Positions 33,878 through 42,843 of a stretch of 64,000 nt of DNA are shown piece by piece (position 1 is the stretch's first letter; each line of letters starts with the position of its first letter). Below the pieces are notes generated by a model. That model was not told where the DNA came from and ran no database searches. It was given only the letters and a program-made list of their open reading frames with translations. The stretch is from Clostridiales bacterium Firm_04. GTDB taxonomy: Bacteria; Bacillota; Clostridia; Oscillospirales; Ruminococcaceae. Position numbers and translations under genes: made by a program. The stretch is from positions 124,001 through 188,000 of the forward strand of contig LVAJ01000014.1 of assembly GCA_001603005.1 (NCBI GenBank), read 5' to 3'.

Positions 33878-36292
33878 GTGAAACGAACGCATTTGAAGCA
33901 GACTGCCGCGGCATTGCTTGCCGTGCTGACCGGCGTATCCGGCGGGATGATTCCGCAGATGCGGCTGGATGCTTGCGCTGCGGCGCGAACCGATTCCGGC
34001 ATTGACTGCACCGAATGCACCGATACCGTTCTGAATCCGGGCATGGGCTATACCACGACGCTCTGGTACCGCTGTGCGCCGGGCAAGACCGCTGTGCAGA
34101 ATCCTGCCGGCAGCCTTGTCCTGATGTTCATTGACATCGGCGCATTTTCCAGCGGCGAGAACGGCACGAAACATGATGACGGCACCTATACGCCCGGAAC
34201 GGATTATCCGCTTGACGATACATTTTTTGCGGGATTGCGCGGTACCTTTGAGAACTGCCGGCAGAACGGCAGTACGATCGCGGTGCGGTTCCGATACGAT
34301 GACGACGGCACGCGTGATCCGGAGCCGGCGACATTTGACATGCTCAAATCGCATATCCGGCAGATCGCAGACAGTCATCTGCTGGACGATTACGCGGATA
34401 TTCTGATGTATGTGGAGAGCGGATTTGTCGGCTGCTACGGTGAGCAGTGGGGCGGCAAATACTGTTCGCTGGAGCAGAAGGCAGAGCTGCTCGACCTGAT
34501 GCTGGACGTTGTGCCGGATCCGGTTCCGGTGACGGTGCGCACGCCGAATATCTTTGCAAAATGGGCTGGCATTGAGCAGAAGGATCTCGCGGAATGGACT
34601 TCCGAAGCGGGGAGCCGTGCGGCGCGCGTCGGCATGTACGATGACGGTTACATGGGTTCGGACAGCGACCTCGGCACCTACTCGAACCGCGCGAATGAAA
34701 CAGCGTGGCTCGGCAGACAGGCGGTGACGGCATATTTCGGCGGCGAGTTTTCCGGCAATCTGGAATATGCACAGCAATTTGACACCTATCTGCCGGAAAA
34801 CGCAGTTCCGGAGATGTACAAAACGCATCTCAGCTATATCAACAGCAATATTTTCGGATTGTACAACGACTACACTTTCGGCAGCAAATACGATGTGCCG
34901 AATGCGGACAACAGCGCCTATTACGGGCAGACTGTGCGCAAATTCATCCGCGATCACCTCGGCTACCGCTTTGTGCTCCGCAAATCGGAGATGAACGAAA
35001 CCGCAGCGCAGGGCGGACTGCTCGATCTGCATTTTGCCGTCGAGAACACAGGGTTTGCAAATCCGATCCGGCAGCAGCGTGCAGAGCTTCTGCTCGAACG
35101 GAACGGCGATTACATGCGCACAGATCTCGACCTCGACAGCAGGACATGGTATTCCTGCACGACGTCGGAGATCGAACAGCAGATCCGGCTCCCCGGCGGG
35201 ATCGAACCGGGCGAATGGAAGGTCTATCTCAAGCTGTCGGTCGGGGATAACACGATTTCGCAGATGCATCAGCGTTCGGTGCGGTTTGCAAACAACGGCA
35301 TCTGGAATGCGGGGCTCGGCGCGAATTATCTTGGAAAGGTCAATGTTCAGGCGTCAGCGAATGTGGCGGACCGCGTGCGCGATCAGTTCGGCAAAAACGG
35401 AAACGGTACGCTGTACACGGTCAACAGTCTGCAATTGACGGACGGTGTGGAATCGAACCGTTCGGAGCTTTCTGCGGCGCGCCTTGCGGCGGAGTCGGTG
35501 TCCGGCAAGCTGTATCTCTATAACGATGAGCAGTATTTGTATCTGACGGCGGTTTACGACGCAGTCGGCGATGCTGAGGTACACAATATCCATTTCAAAA
35601 ATACTGCAAATGACACATCCTACTGGCTCTATTACGCGAGCAACGGCTTCATTTATTTCAACCACGGAACGCCGGACGGCTGCCTGCAAAAGCATACGCA
35701 GGGGCTTGTTGAATTTCGGATCCCGTTCGGGGCAGTCATGGGGCTGGAGCAGGACGTAAAGCTGGAAAATGTGCGCTATTTTATGCAGGACAGCGACAAT
35801 GAATGGGCTGTGCTCAGCGATGTGACCGCAAAGGAATACACGCTGACAGGTGATTTTCCGGTGTATACCGCTAAGCGCGGCATCGAGCTGGAAACGGGCG
35901 GCGGCACGGTGCTGTTCGTCCTTGACGGCGCCGCAGAGCCCGCGAAGTATCAGTGGTATCATGACGGCAAGGCGATCAGCGGTGCGACCGGCAGCAGCTA
36001 TCGCATTGCGGATGCAAAGAGCAGCACTGCCGGCACATACAGCGTGCAGATCACATCCGCGGCGGGTACCGTCAAGACGGCGGAGATCTGCGATGTGAAA
36101 ATGTCGGTTGTGCAGGCTAAGAACGGCGACGTCAATGCGGACGGCAGAACCGATTCAGCGGATGCTGCATTGCTTTTGCAGTATCTCCTGACAAAAACAA
36201 AGACGCTTCCGTCGCCGGATAACGCCGACATTGACGGCAACGGCATTCTGAATGCAGCCGATCTTTCGGCACTCAAACGACTGACAGCATAA
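33878..36292 (+). CDS. Secreted DUF4874/DUF4832-type glycosidase-like protein with dockerin
   Basis: 804 residues with GTG start behind AAGGAGGG. Signal peptide (about 1-33). NPGMGYTTTLWYR (about 52) begins a DUF4874-like TIM barrel with ILMYVESGFVGCYGEQWGG, and a DUF4832-like region follows (about 280-490). Then come a CBM-like beta domain (about 500-670), an Ig-like domain with YQWYHDGKAISGATG, and a C-terminal dockerin (about 748-804: GDVNADGRTD and DIDGNGILNAAD). The barrel resembles enzymes acting on polysaccharides, but activity is unproven. It would dock to a scaffoldin not encoded here. Confidence 0.82.
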   Translation: MKRTHLKQTAAALLAVLTGVSGGMIPQMRLDACAAARTDSGIDCTECTDTVLNPGMGYTTTLWYRCAPGKTAVQNPAGSLVLMFIDIGAFSSGENGTKHDDGTYTPGTDYPLDDTFFAGLRGTFENCRQNGSTIAVRFRYDDDGTRDPEPATFDMLKSHIRQIADSHLLDDYADILMYVESGFVGCYGEQWGGKYCSLEQKAELLDLMLDVVPDPVPVTVRTPNIFAKWAGIEQKDLAEWTSEAGSRAARVGMYDDGYMGSDSDLGTYSNRANETAWLGRQAVTAYFGGEFSGNLEYAQQFDTYLPENAVPEMYKTHLSYINSNIFGLYNDYTFGSKYDVPNADNSAYYGQTVRKFIRDHLGYRFVLRKSEMNETAAQGGLLDLHFAVENTGFANPIRQQRAELLLERNGDYMRTDLDLDSRTWYSCTTSEIEQQIRLPGGIEPGEWKVYLKLSVGDNTISQMHQRSVRFANNGIWNAGLGANYLGKVNVQASANVADRVRDQFGKNGNGTLYTVNSLQLTDGVESNRSELSAARLAAESVSGKLYLYNDEQYLYLTAVYDAVGDAEVHNIHFKNTANDTSYWLYYASNGFIYFNHGTPDGCLQKHTQGLVEFRIPFGAVMGLEQDVKLENVRYFMQDSDNEWAVLSDVTAKEYTLTGDFPVYTAKRGIELETGGGTVLFVLDGAAEPAKYQWYHDGKAISGATGSSYRIADAKSSTAGTYSVQITSAAGTVKTAEICDVKMSVVQAKNGDVNADGRTDSADAALLLQYLLTKTKTLPSPDNADIDGNGILNAADLSALKRLTA

Positions 36293-36310
36293 TTGATAAG
36301 GAGGACGAGA

Positions 36311-37405
36311 ATGAAGAAAGCGATCAAGATGACCGGGCAGATCTTGCTGATATTGCTGCTGTTACTTTTGCTGTTCACGCTGGTCACATTTCTCATTCAC
36401 AGAGTCAAGACAAACAGGGAAGTATCCCTGTTCAAAGAGAAAGGCTATTACAACCCCGTGTCAGTCGGTGACCGTTCGCTGAATGTTGCGAGATTCGGCA
36501 GCGAAAACGGCAGTCACACGATCGTGGCGCTTGCAGGTCTTGGTATGGGCGATTATTCTGTAGCCGAACGGCAGATGACGGATGCGCTTGAAAAGGACAA
36601 TACGGTCGTGTTTATTGACCGTGCAGGCTATGGTTTCAGCGATGACACCGATCAGGAGATGACACTTGAATTGATTGTAGAAGATTACCGCAAGGCACTG
36701 CTAAATGCCGGCATCGAGGGACCGTATATCCTCATGCCGCATTCGATCGGCGGAGCCTATGCGAACTGCTGGTCGAGCAAGTACCCCGATGAGATCGAAG
36801 CAGTCGTTTTTGTTGACGGCACGCAGCTCAGTGAACATGCATTTGATGACGAGCCTGAACGCACAGTCGGGTTCGGTGACAAAGCAGAGGTATTTCTGGC
36901 AAAGCTCGGTTTCAGCAGATATGTGCTCAGACAAAACTATTATCTTCTGCCGGACAATTATTCCGAGGAAGAACAGCGCTTATGTGATGCGCTTGAACTG
37001 ATGACAGAGGATTCGATCGCACCGAAATCAGAAAGCGCTCTGCTTCCGCAGAACGGTCTGGAAGCATGGAACGGCATTGTGACAAACGATATTCCAAAGC
37101 TGTATCTCTGTGCGAGCTGGGGATTTCAGACGAACGAGGAGTTCCGTGCGTGTTTGAAATGGTTCTCTGCGCTGAAAGAGAAGAATCATCTGAAAGCTCC
37201 TGAAAGTGCAGGAGTATCCGATGAAAAAATACAGGAACAGTTAGAAAAAACGGAAGAACTGCGGCAGGAGATCGTTTATCCCTATGCCGAAAAAATGGGA
37301 AACTGCGAAGTCGTCCTGCTGGGCGGCGATCATATGATCTATGAGCAGAAGCCGGAGGAATGCGGTGCGATCATCAAGTCATTTATTGACGGATTAGACA
37401 GCTGA
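36311..37405 (+). CDS. Membrane-anchored alpha/beta hydrolase
   Basis: 364 residues. One N-terminal membrane helix with a Leu run (about 8-27). VALAGLGMGD is the oxyanion strand, VVFIDRAGYGFS the following loop, MPHSIGGAYA holds the nucleophilic Ser, and GGDHMIYEQ the catalytic His. The lid is helical with a charged C-terminal coil (about 290-325). AAGGAGGACGAGA precedes ATG 36311, 18 bases after the dockerin gene. Codon choice is visibly more A/T-rich than neighbours (more TTA, GAA, AAA), hinting at separate origin. Substrate unknown. Confidence 0.85.
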   Translation: MKKAIKMTGQILLILLLLLLLFTLVTFLIHRVKTNREVSLFKEKGYYNPVSVGDRSLNVARFGSENGSHTIVALAGLGMGDYSVAERQMTDALEKDNTVVFIDRAGYGFSDDTDQEMTLELIVEDYRKALLNAGIEGPYILMPHSIGGAYANCWSSKYPDEIEAVVFVDGTQLSEHAFDDEPERTVGFGDKAEVFLAKLGFSRYVLRQNYYLLPDNYSEEEQRLCDALELMTEDSIAPKSESALLPQNGLEAWNGIVTNDIPKLYLCASWGFQTNEEFRACLKWFSALKEKNHLKAPESAGVSDEKIQEQLEKTEELRQEIVYPYAEKMGNCEVVLLGGDHMIYEQKPEECGAIIKSFIDGLDS

Positions 37406-37420
37406 ATCCTGATAAACAAT

Positions 37421-37454
37421 GCCCCGAAGCGCTTTGAAACGCTTCGGGGCAAAA
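37421..37454. terminator. Terminator
   Basis: 11-bp stem GCCCCGAAGCG / CGCTTCGGGGC followed by AAAAC; weak T-run on the plus strand, so partly inferred from position between convergent genes. Confidence 0.6.
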
Positions 37455-37504
37455 CTTCTATATCGGGATCTGTTTTATGACAGGATCGCTTTTGCTGTCT
37501 GATT

Positions 37505-38134
37505 TCAGATCGGATCCTTGCCGAGCTTTTGCAGCCCCTCATTGAAAGCGGCTGTGTAGTTTGTTTCGATGTCGCCGGCGCCGATCACCGGCTCGCAGAG
37601 CAGATTGCCTGCGCTGTCCACAAAAACAGTCGTCGGGGTGTACATCAGTTCATTGAGCAGTCCGCTGAGGTCGCCGTCGCCGGATGTCAGCGTGACGCCC
37701 GTGAAGCCGCATTCCGACAGAAAATCGCTGATCTGACCTGCATCCGGCGAATATTCCGCGTCGATGCACCATGTCATGATCCGCAGATTCTCCGGCAGGG
37801 AACCGGCAAATTCCGCAAGCTCCGGCATCTCCCGGATGCAGGGACCGCAGGTCGTGGACCAGATGTTGATCGCGGTGACATCCGCATCGGCAAAATCAGC
37901 TGCCGTAAAGCTGCCGCCGTCCAGCGTTTTTGCGGTGAAGCTGTTCAGATTCGGCAGAGAATAGGTTTCCGCCGGTTCAGAAGAAACTTCGGTGGTTTCT
38001 GCTGCCGGTTCCGTTTTTTCCGTTGTCTGCGGCGCAGAAGTCTCCTTGCTGCCGGATTCCGGGATGCTCGCCATGCTGCATGCGGACAGCAGACCGAGCC
38101 CGGTCAATACCATTGCAGTCATATGAAGTTTCAT
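37505..38134 (-). CDS. TlpA/ResA-like thioredoxin lipoprotein
   Basis: 209 residues. Lipobox LLSAC (Cys19), a Thr/Ser/Glu linker (about 25-60), then a redoxin domain with WSTTCGPCIREM as the active CxxC and MYTPTTVFVDSAGN as the cis-Pro segment. It likely handles thiol-disulfide exchange outside the membrane. AAAGGGG precedes ATG 38134. No cytochrome maturation genes are adjacent. Single gene, divergent from the promoter-repeat region. Confidence 0.88.
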   Translation of the reverse strand: MKLHMTAMVLTGLGLLSACSMASIPESGSKETSAPQTTEKTEPAAETTEVSSEPAETYSLPNLNSFTAKTLDGGSFTAADFADADVTAINIWSTTCGPCIREMPELAEFAGSLPENLRIMTWCIDAEYSPDAGQISDFLSECGFTGVTLTSGDGDLSGLLNELMYTPTTVFVDSAGNLLCEPVIGAGDIETNYTAAFNEGLQKLGKDPI

Positions 38135-38220
38135 GATAACGCCCCTTTCCGCTTTCATTTATATTATCATAGCATTTGATTGTGACAATTGTATGACAGA
38201 CAGATGCAATTCTCTGAAAG

Positions 38221-38508
38221 AGCGGGGAGCCCCCGCGGGCATGATAACGCCCATGATACGAAACCGCAATTTTTTGCCAGTTCTCCCATTGCACTTTTCA
38301 TCATAATATGCTATAAGCGGGGAGCCCCCGCGGGCATGATAGCACCCATGATACAAAATCGCAATTTTTTTTGCCTGTTCTCCCATTGTACTTTTTATCA
38401 TAATATGCTATAAGCGGGGAGCCCCCGTGGGCATGGTAGCACCCATGATACAAAACCGCAATTTTTTTGCCTGTTCTCCCATTGCACTTTTCATCATAAT
38501 ATGCTATA
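38221..38508 (+). repeat. Three tandem ~96-bp repeats carrying promoter elements
   Basis: Copies 38221-38315, 38316-38412 and 38413-38508 (95, 97 and 96 bases) differ at few positions. Each starts with a GC hairpin GCGGGGAGCCCCCGC, continues with GGGCATGAT..CCCATGATAC and a T-run, and ends with TTGCAC (TTGTAC in copy 2), 17 bases, then TATAAG in copies 1-2 and TATAAT in copy 3. There are no spacers between copies, so this is not CRISPR. The 462-base gap holds nothing else except this array. Confidence 0.85.
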
Positions 38509-38510
38509 AT
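38482..38510 (+). promoter_or_regulatory. Promoter in the third repeat copy
   Basis: TTGCAC, 17 bases with extended TGC, TATAAT, 87 bases before the phosphotransferase start. Copies 1 and 2 have TATAAG at the -10, probably weaker. Confidence 0.7.
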
Positions 38511-38596
38511 AGAAAAAATGATGTGCAGGCTTGCTGTTCCGCTTCGGAACATGCGGCTGCTGCGCGCGGAATAAGAACAGAAAGCGAGGGATTGCA

Positions 38597-39373
38597 GTGG
38601 ATCTGCCGGAATCGGTCAGCAGGCTTGTCGGAGATAAGCCTTATTATGAGGAAACGATCGGAATGTCGGATGCAAAGATCCGGATGTATCCCGACATGGT
38701 GCTGAAAATTGAACCGGACGGCGAAAAGGCTGCAAGGCATGCGGAGATTCTGCGGTGGGTGCATGGAAAGCTGCCGGTTCCGGCGATGCTTGTCTGCGAA
38801 TCGGTTGCCGGTACGCAGTATCTGCTCATGGAGCGCGTGCAGGGCGATGCCGCATGCTGTCCGTATTACATGGAGCATCCGGTACTGCAGGCAAAGCTGC
38901 TCGCAGAGGCGCTGCAAATGCTCTGGCAGACCGATATCTCGGACTGTCCGGTGCAGCGCACGACCGATGTGCTGCTTTCAGAGGCAGCAAAGCGCGTGGA
39001 GCAGTTTGCTGTCGATACTTCCGATCCGGAGATCTTCGGGCAGGACGGCTTTTACAGTCCTCTGAAGCTGCTGCACTGGCTGGAAGCGAACCGTCCGGAG
39101 CCGGAGCCTGTGTTCTCGCACGGGGATTTCTGTCTGCCGAATATCCTGCTGACGGGCGATGCGATCAGCGGAATGATCGACCTCGGCGATGCGGGCATCG
39201 GTGACAAATGGTATGATATATCCATGGTGCTGCGGAGTCTCAGCTGGAATTACAACGGACGCTTCGGCGGACCGGTTTACAGCGGGCTCGATCCGGATCT
39301 GCTGTTTGATGCGCTCGGCATTGCACCGGACTGGGACAAAATCCGCTATTTTGAGCTGCTCGATGCGCTCTGA
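38597..39373 (+). CDS. APH(3')-like aminoglycoside phosphotransferase
   Basis: 258 residues, close to the usual 260-270 of APH(3') enzymes, which phosphorylate the 3'-hydroxyl of kanamycin-type drugs with ATP. Seen are VLKIEP (ATP Lys), FSHGDFCLPNILL with catalytic Asp177 and Asn182, and GMIDLGDAGIGDKWYDI (Asp195). The GTG start at 38597 follows GCGAGGG. Divergence from well-known resistance genes cannot be measured here, so resistance versus a chromosomal kinase role is open. Preceded by a triple promoter repeat and followed by a terminator. Confidence 0.83.
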   Translation: MDLPESVSRLVGDKPYYEETIGMSDAKIRMYPDMVLKIEPDGEKAARHAEILRWVHGKLPVPAMLVCESVAGTQYLLMERVQGDAACCPYYMEHPVLQAKLLAEALQMLWQTDISDCPVQRTTDVLLSEAAKRVEQFAVDTSDPEIFGQDGFYSPLKLLHWLEANRPEPEPVFSHGDFCLPNILLTGDAISGMIDLGDAGIGDKWYDISMVLRSLSWNYNGRFGGPVYSGLDPDLLFDALGIAPDWDKIRYFELLDAL

Positions 39374-39407
39374 ACCGCATATCTGCGCATGCAAAATCGT
39401 GATATAA

Positions 39408-39446
39408 AAAGATTCCCGAAGGCAAACGCGTTCGGGAATCTTTTTG
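39408..39446. terminator. Bidirectional terminator
   Basis: 13-bp stem AAAGATTCCCGAA / TTCGGGAATCTTT then TT; both strands end in T-runs, between convergent genes. Confidence 0.8.
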
Positions 39447-39469
39447 CATGTAAATGCAGCGGCAGAACA

Positions 39470-39910
39470 TTATTTCTGCCAGTGACGGAGCGTCGGGAGC
39501 ATCGTTTCAAGATAGCTGCGCACCTGTTCGGGCGGTGTGCTGTCATTGGACATGTGCTGCACGAGAAAATCCGTCAGCTGCCCCATGTCGGTGTAGGCGA
39601 ACTGTCCGTCGGAATAGCACCATTTGCAGTATTCCTCATTGAATGCGCCGTCCGGCTCTGTGCTGATCGTGCTGTCATCGAGCGGCATGCCGCAGCACTG
39701 GCAGATCAAGGTCTGCGGGGAGCCGAGCAGCGTGTTGATCGACACGCGGAACAGCTTTGACAGCAGCTTGAGCGTTTCGGTGTTCGGGACGGTCTCGCCG
39801 GTTTCCCAGCGCGAGACAGCCTGCCGTGTGACGAATACCTGCTCTGCGAGCGCTTCCTGTGACAGCCCGTTTTCGGTACGCAGTTTTTGAATGATGTCTT
39901 TGGTTTCCAT
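39470..39910 (-). CDS. XRE-family regulator with C-terminal zinc ribbon
   Basis: 146 residues. The Cro/CI helix-turn-helix is at residues 5-60 (LSQEALAEQVFVTRQAVSRWETG). A ribbon with CQCCGM (about 70) and YCKWCYSDG (about 95) follows, a combination known in small zinc-ribbon regulators. GGTGAGAATT precedes ATG 39910; own promoter at 39929-39957. Target genes are unknown; the metalloprotease next to it has its own promoter. Confidence 0.88.
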   Translation of the reverse strand: METKDIIQKLRTENGLSQEALAEQVFVTRQAVSRWETGETVPNTETLKLLSKLFRVSINTLLGSPQTLICQCCGMPLDDSTISTEPDGAFNEEYCKWCYSDGQFAYTDMGQLTDFLVQHMSNDSTPPEQVRSYLETMLPTLRHWQK

Positions 39911-39928
39911 AATTCTCACCTCGGTTAC

Positions 39929-39957
39929 ATGATACCACGGAACCGGATGAAAGTCAA
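39929..39957 (-). promoter_or_regulatory. Promoter for the XRE regulator
   Basis: TTGACT (39957-39952), 17 bases, TATCAT (39934-39929). Confidence 0.65.
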
Positions 39958-39982
39958 GCAACCTGCTGTTGCGGGCAGGGGA

Positions 39983-42652
39983 TCAGCCGGCGCGCAGGAT
40001 CTGCTTGAGTGCGGAGAGATCTGCCGCGGTGATCTGCCGGCTGCCGTCGAGATCCGCAGCCGCATACTGTGCATCCGAGAACTGTTCCTGTGTGAGCAGG
40101 AATTTTTGCAGAAGCACGGCATCTGCACGCTCGACCTTGCCGTTCAGATCAACGTCACCGCGCAGCTGATCTGGCTCTGCGTCCTCGGAACCGCTGTACA
40201 CGACAGAGGGTTCCGCTGCGGGCTCACTGTACAGATACACATAGTCGATCGCACCGCGGAAACCGTTTCCGCTGCCGTCTGAGCCGACAAATGCGCGGTC
40301 TGCGGACGCTGCACTGAGGATTTTCTGCGGCGTAAGCGTGACAGCGCTTTCAGCCGCTTTTCTGCCGTCGAGCAGCAGCGTGCATTTGCCGTCAAAGAGC
40401 TGCACGCTGATCTTGTGCCATGTGCCTTTTTCCGGCGCGGTATCCGCACGCAGGATCTCCGTTGTGCTGCCGTCCGTGAGCGTCAGCGAGAGCCTGCCGC
40501 TTTCATCGGACGGGGTGAGCGACAGGTATGCCTTGTCATCGCCGATGTGCAGAAGCTGCTGACCGGATGCACCGCCCTTCCAGAGCGCACCGAGACTGAT
40601 CTGCATGCTGCCTGTGCGGAACAGTGCGTCTTCCAGTTCGATCTGTGCGGCGCCGTCGAGCGCGGCGACACCTTTTGCGGAAGTGCGCTCTGCCTGCCAT
40701 TCGATGCCGCTGAGCGCTGCCTGCGTCGAGGAATACCGCTCCGCTGCCCATGCGCTGCATGATTTGTCGAAATTATATCCTGCGAGCAGTGAGCCGGCTT
40801 CCTTTGGTTTGTAGCTGTCATCCAGCCAGCCGAAATGGACGCCGCTTGTCAGTGTTTCCTCATTGCAATAATCGCCGTCCAGAACGGCAGTACCGCTGTA
40901 ATTTCCTTTGCCGTAGAGATACGCCATGCCCTTGATGACTGCATTGCCGGAGACACTGACCGCCTCTGCGAGATAGGCTTTTTGCAGGATCTTCGCATTG
41001 CCGCCGACGGAGCAGTCCGCCGTGACAACCGCGCTGTCAGAGATGACAGCATTGCCGGAGACCGTGACAGAGCCCTGCTTCCAGCCGCCGTCCACATACA
41101 CCCAGCCGCCGCCGCTGACAACCGCATGCCCGCTGATGACAGCGTTGTCTGATGCGGTCACGGCATTTGCGACCACGGCACGGTCTTCGACACGGACATT
41201 TCCGGTCAGCTTTGCATTGCCGAGCACCATTGCGTCCGGCGCGACATAGACCGAATCCGCGACAGATGCGCTGTCAGCCACCCAGCCGCCGCCGTTCGGA
41301 TGCGCATGCCCTCTGCCCTTGCTGTAACCGCCGCTCTGCTGAACCGCAGCGCCGGAGAGCGTGAAGGCATAGGGGTATCTGCGCCGCTCGGAGCCGGTGC
41401 AGTAGGCAGAATCCTTTTCCTTGTGGAAGGCATTGACCTGTACGAATGTTTTCGGCACGGCAATGACGGTCAGATACGCCTGCTTTGCGCCGTTTGCGGG
41501 CATCTGCATTGTCTCGCCGCTGCTGAACAGATCCGAATACTGCGTATTGCCCTTTGCATCCGCTGTGACGATGCAGGCTTTCCAGTCGGCGTTCGGATCG
41601 TCCGATAAGCCCTGAAATGTCACGGAAACCGTATCTCCGCTGATTTGCAGCGGGATCACATTGATGCCGGACTGCATCGGGGCTTCTTCCTGCGGGACGC
41701 GGAATGTGCCGTCAACGGTCTGCTCCGGCACGGTGTAGAACAGATTCCAGTAGAACGGGGACTCTGCGAGTTTTTTCTGAAATTCCGCGCGATAGGCGTC
41801 CTTTGCAGCAAAATCGAAGGTCGCCATGCGCTTTGCATAATGTCCGAGTATGGTCTGTGCATCGACGCCGGAGAGTCTGGTCACCGTATCGAGCGGGTAT
41901 TCGGCGGGCTTTGCTTCGGAGATCATGCGCTTGACAAAATCAATTCCGAGCGTGCCGAGATGATCCGGATTGTACGAGAGATACACCAGAAACGGGAACG
42001 TTTCATAGTAGTTTCTGCCGTGCGGGATCGTGAGGCTCATGTTCCGGATATACGGCTCGAACCAGCAGGTTTTCGTGTCGCCCTTGTAATAATCGCTCAT
42101 GAGATACATCTCGCGGAACCAGTTTGCGAGCGGCTCCCACCATGCGCCGGTGATGTCCTGATCCACCCATGCTTTTTGCTGCAAGGTCACGACATGTCCA
42201 AATTCATGCGCGATCGTCAGCTCGTCGAGCATCGCTTTCGGGCTGATGATCTCGATGCCGTAGCCGTCCTCGGAGCTCATGAACGCCCAGCCTTCCTCAT
42301 AGGCAGGCAGTCCGGTATAGGTCAGATACACGTTTGTTTTGTATTTCTGCTGACTTTTTCCGTAGATATCAACATTCAGATTTTCCATTCCGAGATACTC
42401 GGTATAGCATTTCCAGAGCGTTTCGTAGTCGGCAAGATTGCGTTTGAGAAATGCCTCGTTGACTTCGCCGGTTGTATCTTTGTCACCGTAGAAGATCACG
42501 AAATGCTCGGATTCCGCGTAATGCGCAGTCTGGCAATATCCCCATTTATCGCGGATCAGATAAGTTTCGGCAGCAGAAGCGGGGATCTTCGGGAAAGCCT
42601 GCATACAGATGATACAGGCTGATACCGCTGCCGTCAGACGGTTTCGGTTCAT
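39983..42652 (-). CDS. Secreted DUF6055-like metalloprotease with beta-helix, LamG and dockerin
   Basis: 889 residues. Signal peptide (1-28). The N-terminal protease-like domain has IAHEFGHVV with His149, Glu150 and His153, and a nearby WWEPLANW (Glu173) as candidate third zinc ligand, as in gluzincins. A left-handed beta-helix region (about 470-600) has repeated V-x-x-x-A-V-I-S hexapeptide-like turns (NAVISGHAVVSG). A LamG/concanavalin-like domain (about 645-815) and a C-terminal dockerin (about 830-889: GDVDLNGKVE, DLDGSRQITAAD) follow. GGGAGGAAGCT precedes ATG 42652. Likely cellulosomal; substrate unknown. Confidence 0.8.
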   Translation of the reverse strand: MNRNRLTAAVSACIICMQAFPKIPASAAETYLIRDKWGYCQTAHYAESEHFVIFYGDKDTTGEVNEAFLKRNLADYETLWKCYTEYLGMENLNVDIYGKSQQKYKTNVYLTYTGLPAYEEGWAFMSSEDGYGIEIISPKAMLDELTIAHEFGHVVTLQQKAWVDQDITGAWWEPLANWFREMYLMSDYYKGDTKTCWFEPYIRNMSLTIPHGRNYYETFPFLVYLSYNPDHLGTLGIDFVKRMISEAKPAEYPLDTVTRLSGVDAQTILGHYAKRMATFDFAAKDAYRAEFQKKLAESPFYWNLFYTVPEQTVDGTFRVPQEEAPMQSGINVIPLQISGDTVSVTFQGLSDDPNADWKACIVTADAKGNTQYSDLFSSGETMQMPANGAKQAYLTVIAVPKTFVQVNAFHKEKDSAYCTGSERRRYPYAFTLSGAAVQQSGGYSKGRGHAHPNGGGWVADSASVADSVYVAPDAMVLGNAKLTGNVRVEDRAVVANAVTASDNAVISGHAVVSGGGWVYVDGGWKQGSVTVSGNAVISDSAVVTADCSVGGNAKILQKAYLAEAVSVSGNAVIKGMAYLYGKGNYSGTAVLDGDYCNEETLTSGVHFGWLDDSYKPKEAGSLLAGYNFDKSCSAWAAERYSSTQAALSGIEWQAERTSAKGVAALDGAAQIELEDALFRTGSMQISLGALWKGGASGQQLLHIGDDKAYLSLTPSDESGRLSLTLTDGSTTEILRADTAPEKGTWHKISVQLFDGKCTLLLDGRKAAESAVTLTPQKILSAASADRAFVGSDGSGNGFRGAIDYVYLYSEPAAEPSVVYSGSEDAEPDQLRGDVDLNGKVERADAVLLQKFLLTQEQFSDAQYAAADLDGSRQITAADLSALKQILRAG

Positions 42653-42715
42653 AGCTTCCTCCCATTCATTTTCATCGCATTTTCGGATCCGGCGCGGGCT
42701 ACCGGATCTGTTTTT

Positions 42716-42744
42716 ATTATATCGGACAGGCGCGGGAAAGTCAA
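42716..42744 (-). promoter_or_regulatory. Promoter for the metalloprotease gene
   Basis: TTGACT (42744-42739), 17 bases, TATAAT (42721-42716). Confidence 0.7.
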
Positions 42745-42788
42745 TTGCAATTGTTCATCTGGTCATCTTCCGTTAACAGAATGCGACG

Positions 42789-42820
42789 AAAAAACATCCC
42801 TGTACCGAAGTACAGGGATG
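42789..42820 (-). terminator. Terminator after the GGDEF sensor gene
   Basis: Perfect 11-bp stem CATCCCTGTAC / GTACAGGGATG with CGAA-type tetraloop, then T6 on the minus strand. Confidence 0.88.
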
Positions 42821-42843
42821 CCGGCGTATCGTATTTATGCAGA

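Noticed and set aside
38221-38508. Possible CRISPR array
   Set aside because: Three head-to-tail units of 95-97 bases with no spacers between them; only promoter-like content.
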